A stretch of 27,684 nt of DNA from positions 1-27,684 of the forward strand of contig JABLYK010000027.1 in the NCBI GenBank assembly GCA_018265835.1, given 5' to 3'. Shown in pieces: positions 1-7,275 of the stretch. Within the stretch, counting starts at the first letter, position 1; each line of letters opens with the position of its first letter. Both the position numbers and the translations under genes were made by a program. The notes under the pieces are model-generated. The model searched no databases and was not told the origin of the DNA. It worked only from the letters and a program-made list of their open reading frames with translations. The DNA is from Oscillospiraceae bacterium. GTDB taxonomy: Bacteria > Bacillota > Clostridia > Oscillospirales > Oscillospiraceae.

Positions 1-645
1 TGCGGAGCTTGCGAGGACGCGAGCGCGCCCGTTCTGACGCTGACTGATGAGGGGACGCATCCGGAGCACCTCATCCGACCGCCCTTCGGGCGGCCACCTT
101 CCCTGCGTCAGAATGACAGCGCAAGGTCATCCCGCACCGCAAGCGGCACGGAATTGACCGGCACTGTCATTCTTCCTTACCCAGCCGCAGGTCAAGCCTG
201 CGTCTGGGGGATGCGGGGTGCGAATGATGCGCCGAGCCAAAAGGCCGGACAACAGCCTCGGCGCGCGAACCGCTTGCGTTCGCGCCAGATGCTTGCCATC
301 GTTGGTCGCAGGGATGCGTGCCGACCCTATAACACCAAGGCGATTTCACCGCCAGCGTCAGTCGCTGGGGGTTTCCAAAGGGGGGCCCACATCCCCCTTT
401 GGCGTGCTTTCTTTGCGGTGTTACCGCGTTTCTTTCCCACGAGGGAAAGAAATGGGGTAACAAGACTTGCACTGCATTGCGCATCGCATGCCACCGCATC
501 CGTCACGGCTGACGCCATGCCACCTTCCCCTCAAGGGGAAGGCTTTCAAGGCTTCCCCCTTTGGGGGAAGCTGTCACCGAAGGTGACTGATGAGGGGAAC
601 AAAGTGCTCTGGGAGCGCATCGTCCCCTACGAAGCGCTCAGGCGC
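1..645. repeat. Gene-free mosaic of short hairpin repeats
   Basis: I find no convincing gene here; the long open frames are GC-rich shadows with no ribosome binding site or recognisable protein. Instead the stretch is built of short inverted repeats. TTCTGACGC (32-40) pairs with GCGTCAGAA (105-113), enclosing GATGAGG/CCTCATC (47-53, 69-75) and a GCCC-TTCG-GGGC type stem near 81-94. GTTACC/GGTAAC (420-425, 456-461) encloses TTTCTTTCCC/GGGAAAGAAA (429-438, 443-452). CTTCCCCT/AGGGGAAG is near 524-541, and a second GCTTCCCCC/GGGGGAAGC stem follows. The phrase CTGATGAGGGG occurs near both ends (about 45-55 and 587-597). This looks like nested non-coding intergenic repeats of the kind common in gut Clostridia. 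Their mobility and function are unknown. Confidence 0.6.
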
Positions 646-688
646 AAAAACGCCGGCGGCTCCGAAGCTTCGGAGCCGCCGGCGTTTT
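646..688 (-). terminator. Intrinsic terminator of the degV transcript
   Basis: A perfect 34-bp palindrome (651-684; arm CGCCGGCGGCTCCGAAG) is followed on the minus strand by a five-T run (plus-strand A at 646-650). It lies 12 bases past the degV stop codon. The other side also has four T, so it may work in both directions. Confidence 0.9.
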
Positions 689-699
689 CGTATCTGATT

Positions 700-1569
700 T
701 TACCGCTCTCTGCCGACGAAGAACAGCGCCACCGTACCGGGGCCGACGTGCGAGCCGGTGACCGGTTCGTAGCACTCGATCTCAACTTCGACCTCCGGGT
801 GCTTCTCACGGATGAGCGCCGCGACGGTCTGGGCGTCCTCCTCACAGTCGCCATGCGCAAGCGCGACATGCTGGTATGGGTGATCGGGCAAAAACCGTGC
901 CTCCAGCTCCTCTGCCAGCGCGCGCAGCGCCTTTTTGCGGCCGCGCGTCTTGCCGTAAACGATGATCTGCCCTTCTTCGTTGCCCTTGAGCAGCGGCTTG
1001 ATGCCGAGCACCGTGCCGAGCACGGCGGTGATATTGGAAATGCGGCCGCCGCGGCGCAGGAACATCAGATCATCCACGGTGAAAAACTGACAGACGTGCC
1101 CACGCAGCTGCAGCAGCTCCGCCGCCGTCTCCGCCAGCGTCTTCCCCGCGTCGCGCAGCCGAACCGCCGTCCGGACGAAGATGCCCTCGCCCAGCGACGC
1201 TGCCATCGTGTCCATCACGACGATCTTCCGGTCGGGATACCGCTCGTACAGCTCGCGCGCGGCGAGCTTCGCCACCTGCATGGAGCCGCTGATGCCGGAC
1301 GACATGCCGATGAACAAAATATCCTGCCCGGCCTGCAGCACCGGCTCGAAATAGTCCGTATACCGCTGCTCGTTGATGAGCGCCGTTTTCACCTCGGTGC
1401 CCTGACGGAGCTGATCGTAAAACGCCCTGCCGTCAAACTCGTCCGCAGCCGGGCAAAGGTACTCCTCTTCCCCCACGAAATAGGAAAACGGGATCGCCGT
1501 CACATCGCTGGCACGCAGATAGCGCATCGGCAGATTCGTGGATGTATCGGTGATGATGGCAAAGTGCAT
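700..1569 (-). CDS. DegV family fatty-acid-binding protein
   Basis: 289 aa, full length for the DegV family. Members (FakB in staphylococci and streptococci) are cytosolic carriers that hold a fatty acid while FakA phosphorylates it for phospholipid synthesis. Family signatures are the N-terminal strand with TDTSTNLP (about residues 8-15), the ligand-contact loop MSSGISGSMQ (about 107-116), and the C-terminal-half segment GGRISNITAVLG. The start ATG (1569) follows AAGGAGG at 1575-1581 with good spacing. It has its own strong promoter and terminator, so it is probably monocistronic. No FakA-like kinase is in the window, so the fatty acid role rests on family knowledge only; many genomes carry several DegV paralogues with different ligand preference. 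Confidence 0.93.
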   Translation of the reverse strand: MHFAIITDTSTNLPMRYLRASDVTAIPFSYFVGEEEYLCPAADEFDGRAFYDQLRQGTEVKTALINEQRYTDYFEPVLQAGQDILFIGMSSGISGSMQVAKLAARELYERYPDRKIVVMDTMAASLGEGIFVRTAVRLRDAGKTLAETAAELLQLRGHVCQFFTVDDLMFLRRGGRISNITAVLGTVLGIKPLLKGNEEGQIIVYGKTRGRKKALRALAEELEARFLPDHPYQHVALAHGDCEEDAQTVAALIREKHPEVEVEIECYEPVTGSHVGPGTVALFFVGRER

Positions 1570-1599
1570 ATGGCACCTCCTTGTCCACAGACAGGTTCA

Positions 1600-1660
1600 A
1601 ACCAGAGAATTTCTGGTTGAGAAAATCAACAATTTTTTCAAGTTGTGTCGCAAACCAGAA
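1600..1660 (-). promoter_or_regulatory. Inverted/alternating repeats in the degV leader
   Basis: On the minus strand the untranslated leader contains TTCTGGTTTG (1660-1651), then AACCAGAA (1618-1611), then TCTGGTTTG (just before 1598). The middle block can pair perfectly with either the upstream block (8 bp) or the downstream block (7 bp, 5-base loop). This could be a pair of mutually exclusive RNA hairpins, or a repeated half-site (AACCAGA) for a DNA-binding protein. The repeats are seen; the role is inferred. Confidence 0.4.
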
Positions 1661-1681
1661 CGTTCGGGGACACATTAGGTT

Positions 1682-1709
1682 ATTATATAAGTTCTTTCTT
1701 AAAAGTCAA
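1682..1709 (-). promoter_or_regulatory. Sigma-A promoter for degV
   Basis: Minus strand -35 TTGACT (1709-1704), 16-bp spacer, -10 TATAAT (1687-1682). The predicted start near 1675 leaves a leader of about 105 bases before the degV start codon. Confidence 0.75.
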
Positions 1710-1748
1710 TTAAGAATCTTTAAACATTTCATGGACAGGCGCCGTTTT

Positions 1749-2960
1749 TCAGTCCGTTTCGTCACGGAGCGGCAAAATGCCGTGCGAAAGCTTCAGATTC
1801 AGCACGCGCAGCACGCTCCCGTCAAGCTGCTCCTGCGAGAGCGTACCGTCCGCGAGCGCCTGCTCCACGGCGGCTACCGCGCCGGGCACATCCGCAATGC
1901 CAAGCAGCACATCCACGCCCGCCTGCAGGCAGCGCACCGCCTTTTCCGCGTCCGTATCATCCCCCAGCGCCTGCATCTGCAAGCCGTCCGTAACGATCAC
2001 GCCGCGGAAGGTCAACTGCCGCCGCAGCAGGCTCGTGACGAGCTTATACGACATGGACGCCGGCTGCTCGTCCATGGACGGGACCGTCAGGTGTCCCACC
2101 ATGACCATGTCCGCGCCCGCCTCCATGCCGCTGAGGAAGGGCTTCAGATCCTCCTGCAGCAGCTCGTGCAGCGTTTTGTTCACGATCGCGGCCTGCTGGT
2201 GCGAGTCCGTCTCCGTGCTGCCATGGCCGGGAAAGTGCTTCAGGCAGCAGATGGTGTTGCTGTCCCGGAAGCCCTGCACGGCGGCAGCGACCAGCTCGGC
2301 CGCCTCGTCATAATCGTCGCTGTACGCGCGGTCGCCGATGACGGTATTTTTCGGGTTGCTCCACACGTCGGCCACCGGCGCAAAGTCCACGTTGAAGCCG
2401 CAGGACTGCAGATCGGTCGCAAGCGTCACCGCGTTGTCATACGCCGTCTGTGTGCCGAGCGCGCGGTAGCTGAACATACTGTCGAGCTTCGTGGTACCGA
2501 TGGTGTACATCAGCCGCCCGACCTGGCCGCCCTCCTCGTCCGCGCAGATGAACAGCCGCGTCCTGCTCGCGCCCTGCAGGCCGGAGACGAGCTGCACCGT
2601 CTGCTCGCGCGTTTTGAGGTTGCCGGTCGTGAGCAGAAAGCCGCCCACGGGGTATTCCTGCAGCGCGGCGGTCAGTTCCGGCGTCGGCTCCGTGACGGCC
2701 GCGCCGTCCGCGCTGAGCGCCTCCGGACTCACGATCAGAAGCTGGCAGATCTTTTCCCGCTCGGTCATGCCATCCAGCAGCGCCTGCGCGCGCGCAGCCT
2801 GCAGCTCCTCCTGCGTGGGCTGCGGCGCTTCCGCCTGCCGCACGAGCCTGCCGCGCACGCAGCAGAGCACGATCAGCGCAACTGCAAGCAGCGCAAACGC
2901 GGCGTACTTTCCGTACCGCTTTCCATATTGTTTGTATGTTTCCAGTTTTCTATGTTCCAT
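1749..2960 (-). CDS. Membrane-anchored GH3 beta-N-acetylhexosaminidase-like protein
   Basis: 403 aa. A cytoplasmic basic stretch and one membrane segment (about residues 18-36, AAFALLAVALIVLCC) anchor an extracellular glycoside hydrolase family 3 N-terminal domain. Diagnostic motifs are DEEGGQVGRL (141-150), FAPVADVW (193-200), and the catalytic-loop signature KHFPGHGSTETDSH (241-254), whose Asp-His pair is the acid/base of NagZ-type enzymes. Candidate nucleophile Asp is in VTDGLQM (about 324-330); the usual SDDLxM reads TDGLQM here. There is no GH3 C-terminal domain, as is normal for NagZ-like forms. The likely role is trimming GlcNAc from peptidoglycan fragments or glycans outside the membrane. 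The Shine-Dalgarno is weak (GAAG a few bases before the ATG). It stands alone, upstream of and in the same direction as degV. Confidence 0.88.
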   Translation of the reverse strand: MEHRKLETYKQYGKRYGKYAAFALLAVALIVLCCVRGRLVRQAEAPQPTQEELQAARAQALLDGMTEREKICQLLIVSPEALSADGAAVTEPTPELTAALQEYPVGGFLLTTGNLKTREQTVQLVSGLQGASRTRLFICADEEGGQVGRLMYTIGTTKLDSMFSYRALGTQTAYDNAVTLATDLQSCGFNVDFAPVADVWSNPKNTVIGDRAYSDDYDEAAELVAAAVQGFRDSNTICCLKHFPGHGSTETDSHQQAAIVNKTLHELLQEDLKPFLSGMEAGADMVMVGHLTVPSMDEQPASMSYKLVTSLLRRQLTFRGVIVTDGLQMQALGDDTDAEKAVRCLQAGVDVLLGIADVPGAVAAVEQALADGTLSQEQLDGSVLRVLNLKLSHGILPLRDETD

Positions 2961-3018
2961 GGCTTCATATTACCGCGTTTCGGGGAAAAACTCAATGGTT
3001 TCCTGTTGGGATTTGGCC

Positions 3019-3047
3019 TTGCTCTGACAGAAAATATGTGGTAAACT
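3019..3047 (+). promoter_or_regulatory. Predicted promoter of the G3E GTPase operon
   Basis: TTGCTC (3019-3024), 17-bp spacer, TAAACT (3042-3047). It is a modest match, but correctly placed about 65 bases before the cobW-like start. Confidence 0.45.
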
Positions 3048-3052
3048 AAAAG

Positions 3053-3067
3053 TTACGAATTTCGGAA
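3053..3067 (+). promoter_or_regulatory. Candidate Zur/Fur-type operator
   Basis: TTACGAATTTCGGAA is a 15-base imperfect palindrome (one mismatch between arms, plus the centre) starting five bases after the -10 box, where a repressor would block the start site. A partly similar site (ATGCGAATCCGGGAT, 9 of 15 identical) sits four bases after the -10 of the zur-znu operon. Assignment to Zur is inference. Confidence 0.3.
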
Positions 3068-3110
3068 CGCAGCTTCAAACCGTTCCCCAGAATAGGAAGT
3101 GCTTTCAAGT

Positions 3111-4214
3111 ATGACAAAAATTGATATCTTTTCAGGCTTTCTCGGCGCCGGCAAGACCACGCTCATCAAAAAGCTGATCGCGGAGGCCTATCAGGGTGAA
3201 AAGATTGTGCTGATCGAAAACGAGTTCGGCGAGATCGCCATTGACGGCGGCTTTTTGCAGGACTCCGGCGTAGAGATCAACGAGATGAACTCCGGCTGCA
3301 TCTGCTGCAGCCTGGTGGGCGACTTCGCCAAGGCGCTCCAGCAGGTGCTCGACCAGTTCCAGCCCGACCGCATTTTGATCGAGCCGTCCGGCGTCGGCAA
3401 GCTGTCCGACGTAATCCGCGCCGTGCAGGGCGTGGACTCCGACGCGCTGGCGCTCAACGGCTTCACCACGGTTGTGGACGCGACGAAGTGCAAGATGTAT
3501 ATGAAGAACTTCGGCGAATTCTTCAACAATCAGGTGGAGCACGCCAGCTCCATCATTCTCTCCCGCACCGGCGGTATGCGCGAGGACAAGCTCGCGGCCT
3601 GCGTCGCGCTGCTGCGCGAGAAGAACCCCGCCGCCACCATCGTCACCACCCCGTGGGACGAGCTGAGCGGCGCGCAGATTCTCGAAACCATGGAGCGCCG
3701 CTCCACGCTGGAGGCCGAGCTGCACCACCTGCACGAGGAGGAGCACGAGCACCATCACCACCATTACGATGAAAACGGCGAATGCTGCTGCGGACACCAT
3801 CACGACGACGATGACGACGAGCATGAACATCACCACGAGCATGAGCACGAGCATCACCACGACCATGACCACGAACACGGCGAGAGCTGTGGCTGCGGCC
3901 ATGACCACGAGCACGAGCACCACCATCATCACGCGGACGAGGTGTTCACGAGCTGGGGCGTCGAAACGCCGCACAAGTTCACCGACGCGGAGATCACCGC
4001 CGCGCTCGACGCGCTGCTCGACGAGCACAAGTACGGCGTCGTGCTGCGCTCCAAGGGCATCGTCCCGGCCACGGACGGCGGCTGGATCCACTTTGACTAT
4101 GTGCCGGGCGAGAGCGACGTGCGCCGCGGCAGCGCGCAGGTCACGGGCCGCATCTGCGTGATCGGCTCGAAGCTGAATGAAGACGCGCTGAAGGAGCTGT
4201 TCCACATTGGCTGA
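3111..4214 (+). CDS. G3E (CobW/COG0523) GTPase with long His-rich metal-binding insert
   Basis: 367 aa from the ATG at 3111. A GTG at 3099 lies inside the Shine-Dalgarno (AGGAAG, 3094-3099) and is rejected. The protein has a P-loop GFLGAGKTT (residues 9-17), the family metal motif GCICC (about 62-66), and EPSG at about 91-94. The position of the guanine-specificity motif reads SRTG rather than the usual [NT]KxD. A CobW C-terminal domain covers about 280-365. Between them (about 205-273) is a roughly 70-residue run of His, Asp and Glu with CCC and CGC clusters. COG0523 proteins deliver metals, often zinc under limitation, using GTP hydrolysis. The insert suggests zinc or nickel storage or sensing. 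It overlaps the next gene by 8 bases. The Zur/Znu locus lies 8 kb away. The metal identity is inferred. Confidence 0.9.
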   Translation: MTKIDIFSGFLGAGKTTLIKKLIAEAYQGEKIVLIENEFGEIAIDGGFLQDSGVEINEMNSGCICCSLVGDFAKALQQVLDQFQPDRILIEPSGVGKLSDVIRAVQGVDSDALALNGFTTVVDATKCKMYMKNFGEFFNNQVEHASSIILSRTGGMREDKLAACVALLREKNPAATIVTTPWDELSGAQILETMERRSTLEAELHHLHEEEHEHHHHHYDENGECCCGHHHDDDDDEHEHHHEHEHEHHHDHDHEHGESCGCGHDHEHEHHHHHADEVFTSWGVETPHKFTDAEITAALDALLDEHKYGVVLRSKGIVPATDGGWIHFDYVPGESDVRRGSAQVTGRICVIGSKLNEDALKELFHIG

Positions 4215-5160
4215 AATGGTTGAGCTGCCGGTTTATCTGTTCACCGGCTTTCTGGAAGCCGGCAAAACGAAGTTCATTCAGGAGACGCTGGAGGACAAGC
4301 GCTTCCACAAGGGCGAACGCACGCTGCTCATCCTCTGCGAGGAGGGCGTGGAGGAGTACGCGCCGGATCAGTTCTGCGCGCCGAACGTCTTCCTCCGCAC
4401 GGTGGAGGACGAGGCGGATTTCACCGCCGAGAACCTCTCCGCCATGCAGCGGGAGGTCAACCCGGAACGCATCCTGATCGAGTACAACGGCATGTGGATG
4501 CTGGACACGCTCTATTCCAACATTCCGGAGGGCTGGATCGTGGCGCAGGAGTTTCTGTTCTGCGACGCGACAACGTTTCTGACTTACAACGCCAACATGC
4601 GCCAGCTCATGGTGGACAAGATCAAGAGCGCGGAGCTTGTGGTGCTCAACCGCTACCGGGCGGACATGGACCGCATGGCGATGCACAAGGTGATCCGCGG
4701 CGTCTCCCGCCGGTGCGACATCGCGTATGAGTACGCCGACGGCAAGGTGGAGTATGACGACATCGAAGACCCCCTGCCGTTCGACATCGAAGCGCCCGTC
4801 GTCAACATTGAGGACCGCGACTACGCCATCTGGTACCGCGACATGTCCGAGGAGACGAAGAAATACAACGGCAAGACCGTGCGCTTCAAGGGGCGTTGCC
4901 TCGTGCGCAAAAATGTGCCGAAGGGCAGCTTCATCATCGGCCGCCATATCATGACCTGCTGCGTGGAGGACATTCAGTTCGCCGGCATCATCTGCAATTG
5001 GGACAAGGCTGACTCCATCCGCGACGACGAATGGGTCATCCTGACGGCGAAGCTGGAAAACAAGTTCCACCGCGCCTACGGCCGCAAGGGTCCGGTGCTC
5101 ACGGTTCTGTCCGTAGAGGAGACGGAAAAGCCCGAAGAAGCCGTCGCAACGTTTTACTGA
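4207..5160 (+). CDS. G3E-like GTPase fused to a DUF1980/YcgQ-like C-terminal domain
   Basis: 317 aa from a TTG start at 4207, 10 bases after AAGGAG (4191-4196). An ATG at 4216 is the alternative but is 19 bases from that site. The N-terminal half resembles CobW: P-loop TGFLEAGKT (about 13-21), ILIEYNG at the switch region, and NRYRAD where [NT]KxD is expected. The metal motif CxCC is missing; the matching region reads ILCEEGVEEY. The C-terminal part (about 215-305) has the pattern YNGKTVRFKGR...FIIGRHIMTCC...GIIC, which resembles the domain of TIGR03943/YcgQ proteins that pair with YcgR-type permeases. Translationally coupled to the His-rich G3E protein, so probably a partner in the same metal pathway. 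No such permease is in the window. The function of this fusion is unknown to me. Confidence 0.8.
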   Translation: MAEMVELPVYLFTGFLEAGKTKFIQETLEDKRFHKGERTLLILCEEGVEEYAPDQFCAPNVFLRTVEDEADFTAENLSAMQREVNPERILIEYNGMWMLDTLYSNIPEGWIVAQEFLFCDATTFLTYNANMRQLMVDKIKSAELVVLNRYRADMDRMAMHKVIRGVSRRCDIAYEYADGKVEYDDIEDPLPFDIEAPVVNIEDRDYAIWYRDMSEETKKYNGKTVRFKGRCLVRKNVPKGSFIIGRHIMTCCVEDIQFAGIICNWDKADSIRDDEWVILTAKLENKFHRAYGRKGPVLTVLSVEETEKPEEAVATFY

Positions 5161-5180
5161 AACAACCGATTACGCAAATC

Positions 5181-5225
5181 AGGAGCCGCATCCAACCGTT
5201 TGGTTTGGATGCGGCTCCTTTTTTG
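5181..5225 (+). terminator. Intrinsic terminator of the G3E GTPase operon
   Basis: Stem AGGAGCCGCATCCAA (5181-5195) with its complement at 5205-5219, then six T. It starts 21 bases after the stop codon. Confidence 0.92.
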
Positions 5226-5256
5226 CTCCGTTTTTTCCCACTGAATATCTCTGCTC

Positions 5257-5285
5257 TTGACAACCGGGCATTTTCCGATTATGCT
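5257..5285 (+). promoter_or_regulatory. Sigma-A promoter for the MATE gene
   Basis: Consensus TTGACA (5257-5262), 17-bp spacer, TATGCT (5280-5285). It is followed by a leader of about 60 bases to the GTG start. Confidence 0.75.
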
Positions 5286-5353
5286 GGTGCGGTTCTGCAT
5301 ATTTTATTGGATGCAGGAACCGATTTTCGCCATGTGCAAAGGAGACGCCCAAC

Positions 5354-6685
5354 GTGAAGCCCATCCGCCTGTCCGACCATTTCACCTACCCGAAGCTGCT
5401 GCGGTTCACCCTGCCGTCGATCGTGATGATGATCTTCTCCTCGATCTACAGCGTGGTGGACGGGCTGTTCGTGGCAAATCTCATCGGTGATCTGGCGCTG
5501 TCTGCCGTGAACATCATGTTCCCGGTCAACATGATCTTCGGCTCCTTCGGCTTTATGCTGGGCACCGGCGGCAGCGCCATCGTCGCCAAAACGCTTGGCG
5601 AGGGCAAGCCGGAATTGGCAAGCCGCTATTTTTCCATGTTCCTGTATACCATTCTGGCAGCCGGCGTGGCCTTTTCCGTTGCCGGCGTGCTCTGGGTCGA
5701 GCCAATCGCACGCTTCGCCGGGGCGAGCGACCTGCTGATGGACGACTGCATGGCGTATGGCCGGGTTCTGTTCGGCGGCATCGCCGTGTTCATGCTGCAA
5801 ACCTCGTTCCAGAGCTTCTTCGTCGTGGCAGAAAAGCCGCATCTGGGTCTGGCGCTCTCCCTCGCGGCAGGCGTTACGAACATGGCGCTGGACTATGTGT
5901 TCATCGGCGTGCTGGATATGGGCATTGCCGGAGCAGCGTGGGCCACCGATCTGGGCTGCTGCATCGGCGGCATTCTTCCGCTGTTCTATTTCTGCAGCCC
6001 GAAGCGCAGCGGCCTGCGCCTGACCAGGACGCAGTTTTACGGCAGGCAGCTTTGGAACGCCTGCGTCAACGGCTCGTCCGAGCTGATGAGCAATCTGTCC
6101 GCCTCCGTGGTCAGCATTCTCTACAACCACCAGCTCATGCGCCTGATCGGCGAACAGGGCGTGGCGGCATTTTCCGTGATGATGTACGTGGATTTTGCGT
6201 TCGCTGCAACGTTTTTGGGCTTCTCCATGGGCAGCGCGCCCATCGTGAGCTTCCATTACGGCGCGGAAAACCACGGCGAGCTGCGCAGCGTTTACCGCAA
6301 GAGCATGACGGTCATCGGCGTCGCGTCGCTTGCAATGGTGGCGCTCTCGGAGGGGCTCAGCCGGCCGCTGGCGTCGGCCTTCGTCGGTTTCAACCCGGAG
6401 CTGATGGAATTGACGGTACACGGGTTTCGGCTGTTCGCGCTGTGCTATTTCTGCAACGGGCTGAATATTTACGCCTCCGCGTTTTTCACCGCCCTGTGCG
6501 ACGGGCCGGTTTCCGCGTTCATCTCGTTTCTCCGCACACTGGTGCTGCGCGGCGGCATGGTGCTGCTGCTTCCCGCGCTGTTTGCGCTGGACGGCGTCTG
6601 GCTCGCCGTCACCGTGGCCGAAACGCTGTGCGCTGCGGTTTCCGTCGCATTCCTCGCCACAAAGCGAAAAAAATACCACTATTAA
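5354..6685 (+). CDS. MATE family multidrug/organic cation antiporter
   Basis: 443 aa, the usual length for MATE transporters, which export drugs or metabolites in exchange for Na+ or H+. The sequence is about twelve membrane segments in two six-helix halves. Helix 1 has the family opening FTLPSIVMMIFSSIYSVVDG and the next loop carries FVANLIGDLALSAVN. The second half repeats the pattern (NGSSELMSNLSASVVSIL; GEQGVAAFSVMMYVDF). The start is GTG at 5354, nine bases after AAGGAG (5339-5344). It is monocistronic with its own promoter. The substrate cannot be read from sequence. Confidence 0.93.
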   Translation: MKPIRLSDHFTYPKLLRFTLPSIVMMIFSSIYSVVDGLFVANLIGDLALSAVNIMFPVNMIFGSFGFMLGTGGSAIVAKTLGEGKPELASRYFSMFLYTILAAGVAFSVAGVLWVEPIARFAGASDLLMDDCMAYGRVLFGGIAVFMLQTSFQSFFVVAEKPHLGLALSLAAGVTNMALDYVFIGVLDMGIAGAAWATDLGCCIGGILPLFYFCSPKRSGLRLTRTQFYGRQLWNACVNGSSELMSNLSASVVSILYNHQLMRLIGEQGVAAFSVMMYVDFAFAATFLGFSMGSAPIVSFHYGAENHGELRSVYRKSMTVIGVASLAMVALSEGLSRPLASAFVGFNPELMELTVHGFRLFALCYFCNGLNIYASAFFTALCDGPVSAFISFLRTLVLRGGMVLLLPALFALDGVWLAVTVAETLCAAVSVAFLATKRKKYHY

Positions 6686-6691
6686 AATGGC

Positions 6692-6722
6692 AGCGGCCAT
6701 CGCACGGTGTGCGATGGCCGCT
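6692..6722. repeat. 31-bp hairpin, left copy
   Basis: AGCGGCCATCGCA (6692-6704), 5-base loop, and its perfect complement (6710-6722). It lies 6 bases after the MATE stop. No T-run follows on the plus strand. On the minus strand a short T-run (complement of AAAA at 6685-6687 region) follows, so as drawn it ends transcripts from repeat copy A rather than the MATE gene. It is identical to 6925-6955. Confidence 0.8.
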
Positions 6723-6924
6723 CAGCTTGTCAAAAAACCTCGTAGAGTTTCGCCGCCGGAGCGGCGAAAGAAAATCCAATCATTTTCTCCGGCGACATGT
6801 GCGGCGGAGAAAATACTGCTCGGCCTGCAAACGTGCGAGCTGTCCGCCTTTGGCGGACGGCGAGTGCGCTGCAGTCAGGCCGCTTTCCCCTCTGTCAAAA
6901 AAGCAAAGCTTTTTTGACAGTCTC
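6723..6924 (-). repeat. Dispersed multi-hairpin element, copy A (reverse orientation)
   Basis: Gene-free. Read on the minus strand it matches copy B (21108-21290) almost base for base in its conserved blocks. The first is a poly-A/T hairpin (AAAAAAGC/GCTTTTTT, here 6896-6919). The second is a block TTTTCTCC...GGAGAAAATGATTG (about 6777-6816). The third is a stem TTTCGCCGC/GCGGCGAAA (about 6749-6768) running into CTCTACGAGG and TTTTTTGACA (ending near 6728). The part between the poly-A/T hairpin and the second block is variable but GC-rich. It has no start codon with ribosome binding site and no conserved frame, so I treat it as a structured intergenic repeat. Confidence 0.75.
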
Positions 6925-6960
6925 AGCGGCCATCGCACGGTGTGCGATGGCCGCTGTTTT
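6925..6960 (+). terminator. 31-bp hairpin, right copy, with T-run
   Basis: Exact copy of the 6692-6722 hairpin, here followed by GTTTTT. This is a good plus-strand intrinsic terminator for the MATE transcript. Confidence 0.75.
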
Positions 6961-6966
6961 TCGTGA

Positions 6967-6994
6967 TCCATGGCGGGTGGAAGGCCGCCATGGA
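6967..6994. repeat. Inverted repeat before the small membrane gene
   Basis: TCCATGGCGG (6967-6976) pairs with CCGCCATGGA (6985-6994) over an 8-base loop. It lies past the 3' end of the minus-strand gene at 7033-7221. There is no adjacent T-run, so its role is unclear. The rest of 6995-7032 shows nothing. Confidence 0.4.
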
Positions 6995-7032
6995 CCTTGG
7001 AGGAAAAGCGGAAGCCGAAGAAGCTGCGTCCG

Positions 7033-7221
7033 TCAGGTTTCCGCGCGCCGGAGCTCAGAAACCAGCAGTGCGGAATACAGCGCGCCGACGATCAGCGCCG
7101 TCATGCCGAGGATCACGCCGTATTCTGACCGTGGATTGCAGATCCCCATGAAATGGAGCGCGGCAAATTCGGCTCCGAGGAATGCGAGGAGCACCAGAAT
7201 GTTCAGCCAAATGCGTTTCAT
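7033..7221 (-). CDS. 62-aa membrane protein of unknown function
   Basis: The start ATG at 7221 is set by AGGAGG (7235-7230) with 8-base spacing; an upstream in-frame start overlaps that site. It has two membrane segments: WLNILVLLAFLGAEFAALHF, and after a short NPRSEYG loop, VILGMTALIVGALYSALLV, ending in a charged tail SELRRAET. I do not recognise the family. It follows the EamA gene by 54 bases with no terminator between, so it is probably co-transcribed and could be an accessory of that permease. Confidence 0.7.
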   Translation of the reverse strand: MKRIWLNILVLLAFLGAEFAALHFMGICNPRSEYGVILGMTALIVGALYSALLVSELRRAET

Positions 7222-7275
7222 CAGAATGACCTCCTTCAAAAAATCGTAACACCACTTCGGATGGGATGCGCAAAC

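Noticed and set aside
154..1620. Long plus-strand open frame over the repeat region and degV
   Set aside because: It is antisense to degV over most of its length, crosses its terminator, and gives a low-complexity Arg-rich protein with no known family; a GC-rich shadow.
3132..4205. Val-rich minus-strand frame with a membrane-like stretch opposite the His-rich G3E gene
   Set aside because: The VMVVVMLVLMLVV segment is simply the complement of the GAGCAC/CATCAC His-rich codons, not a real membrane protein.
5279..6700. 473-aa minus-strand frame opposite the MATE gene
   Set aside because: The product is His/Gln/Arg-rich noise while the plus strand encodes a clear MATE transporter with promoter and ribosome binding site.
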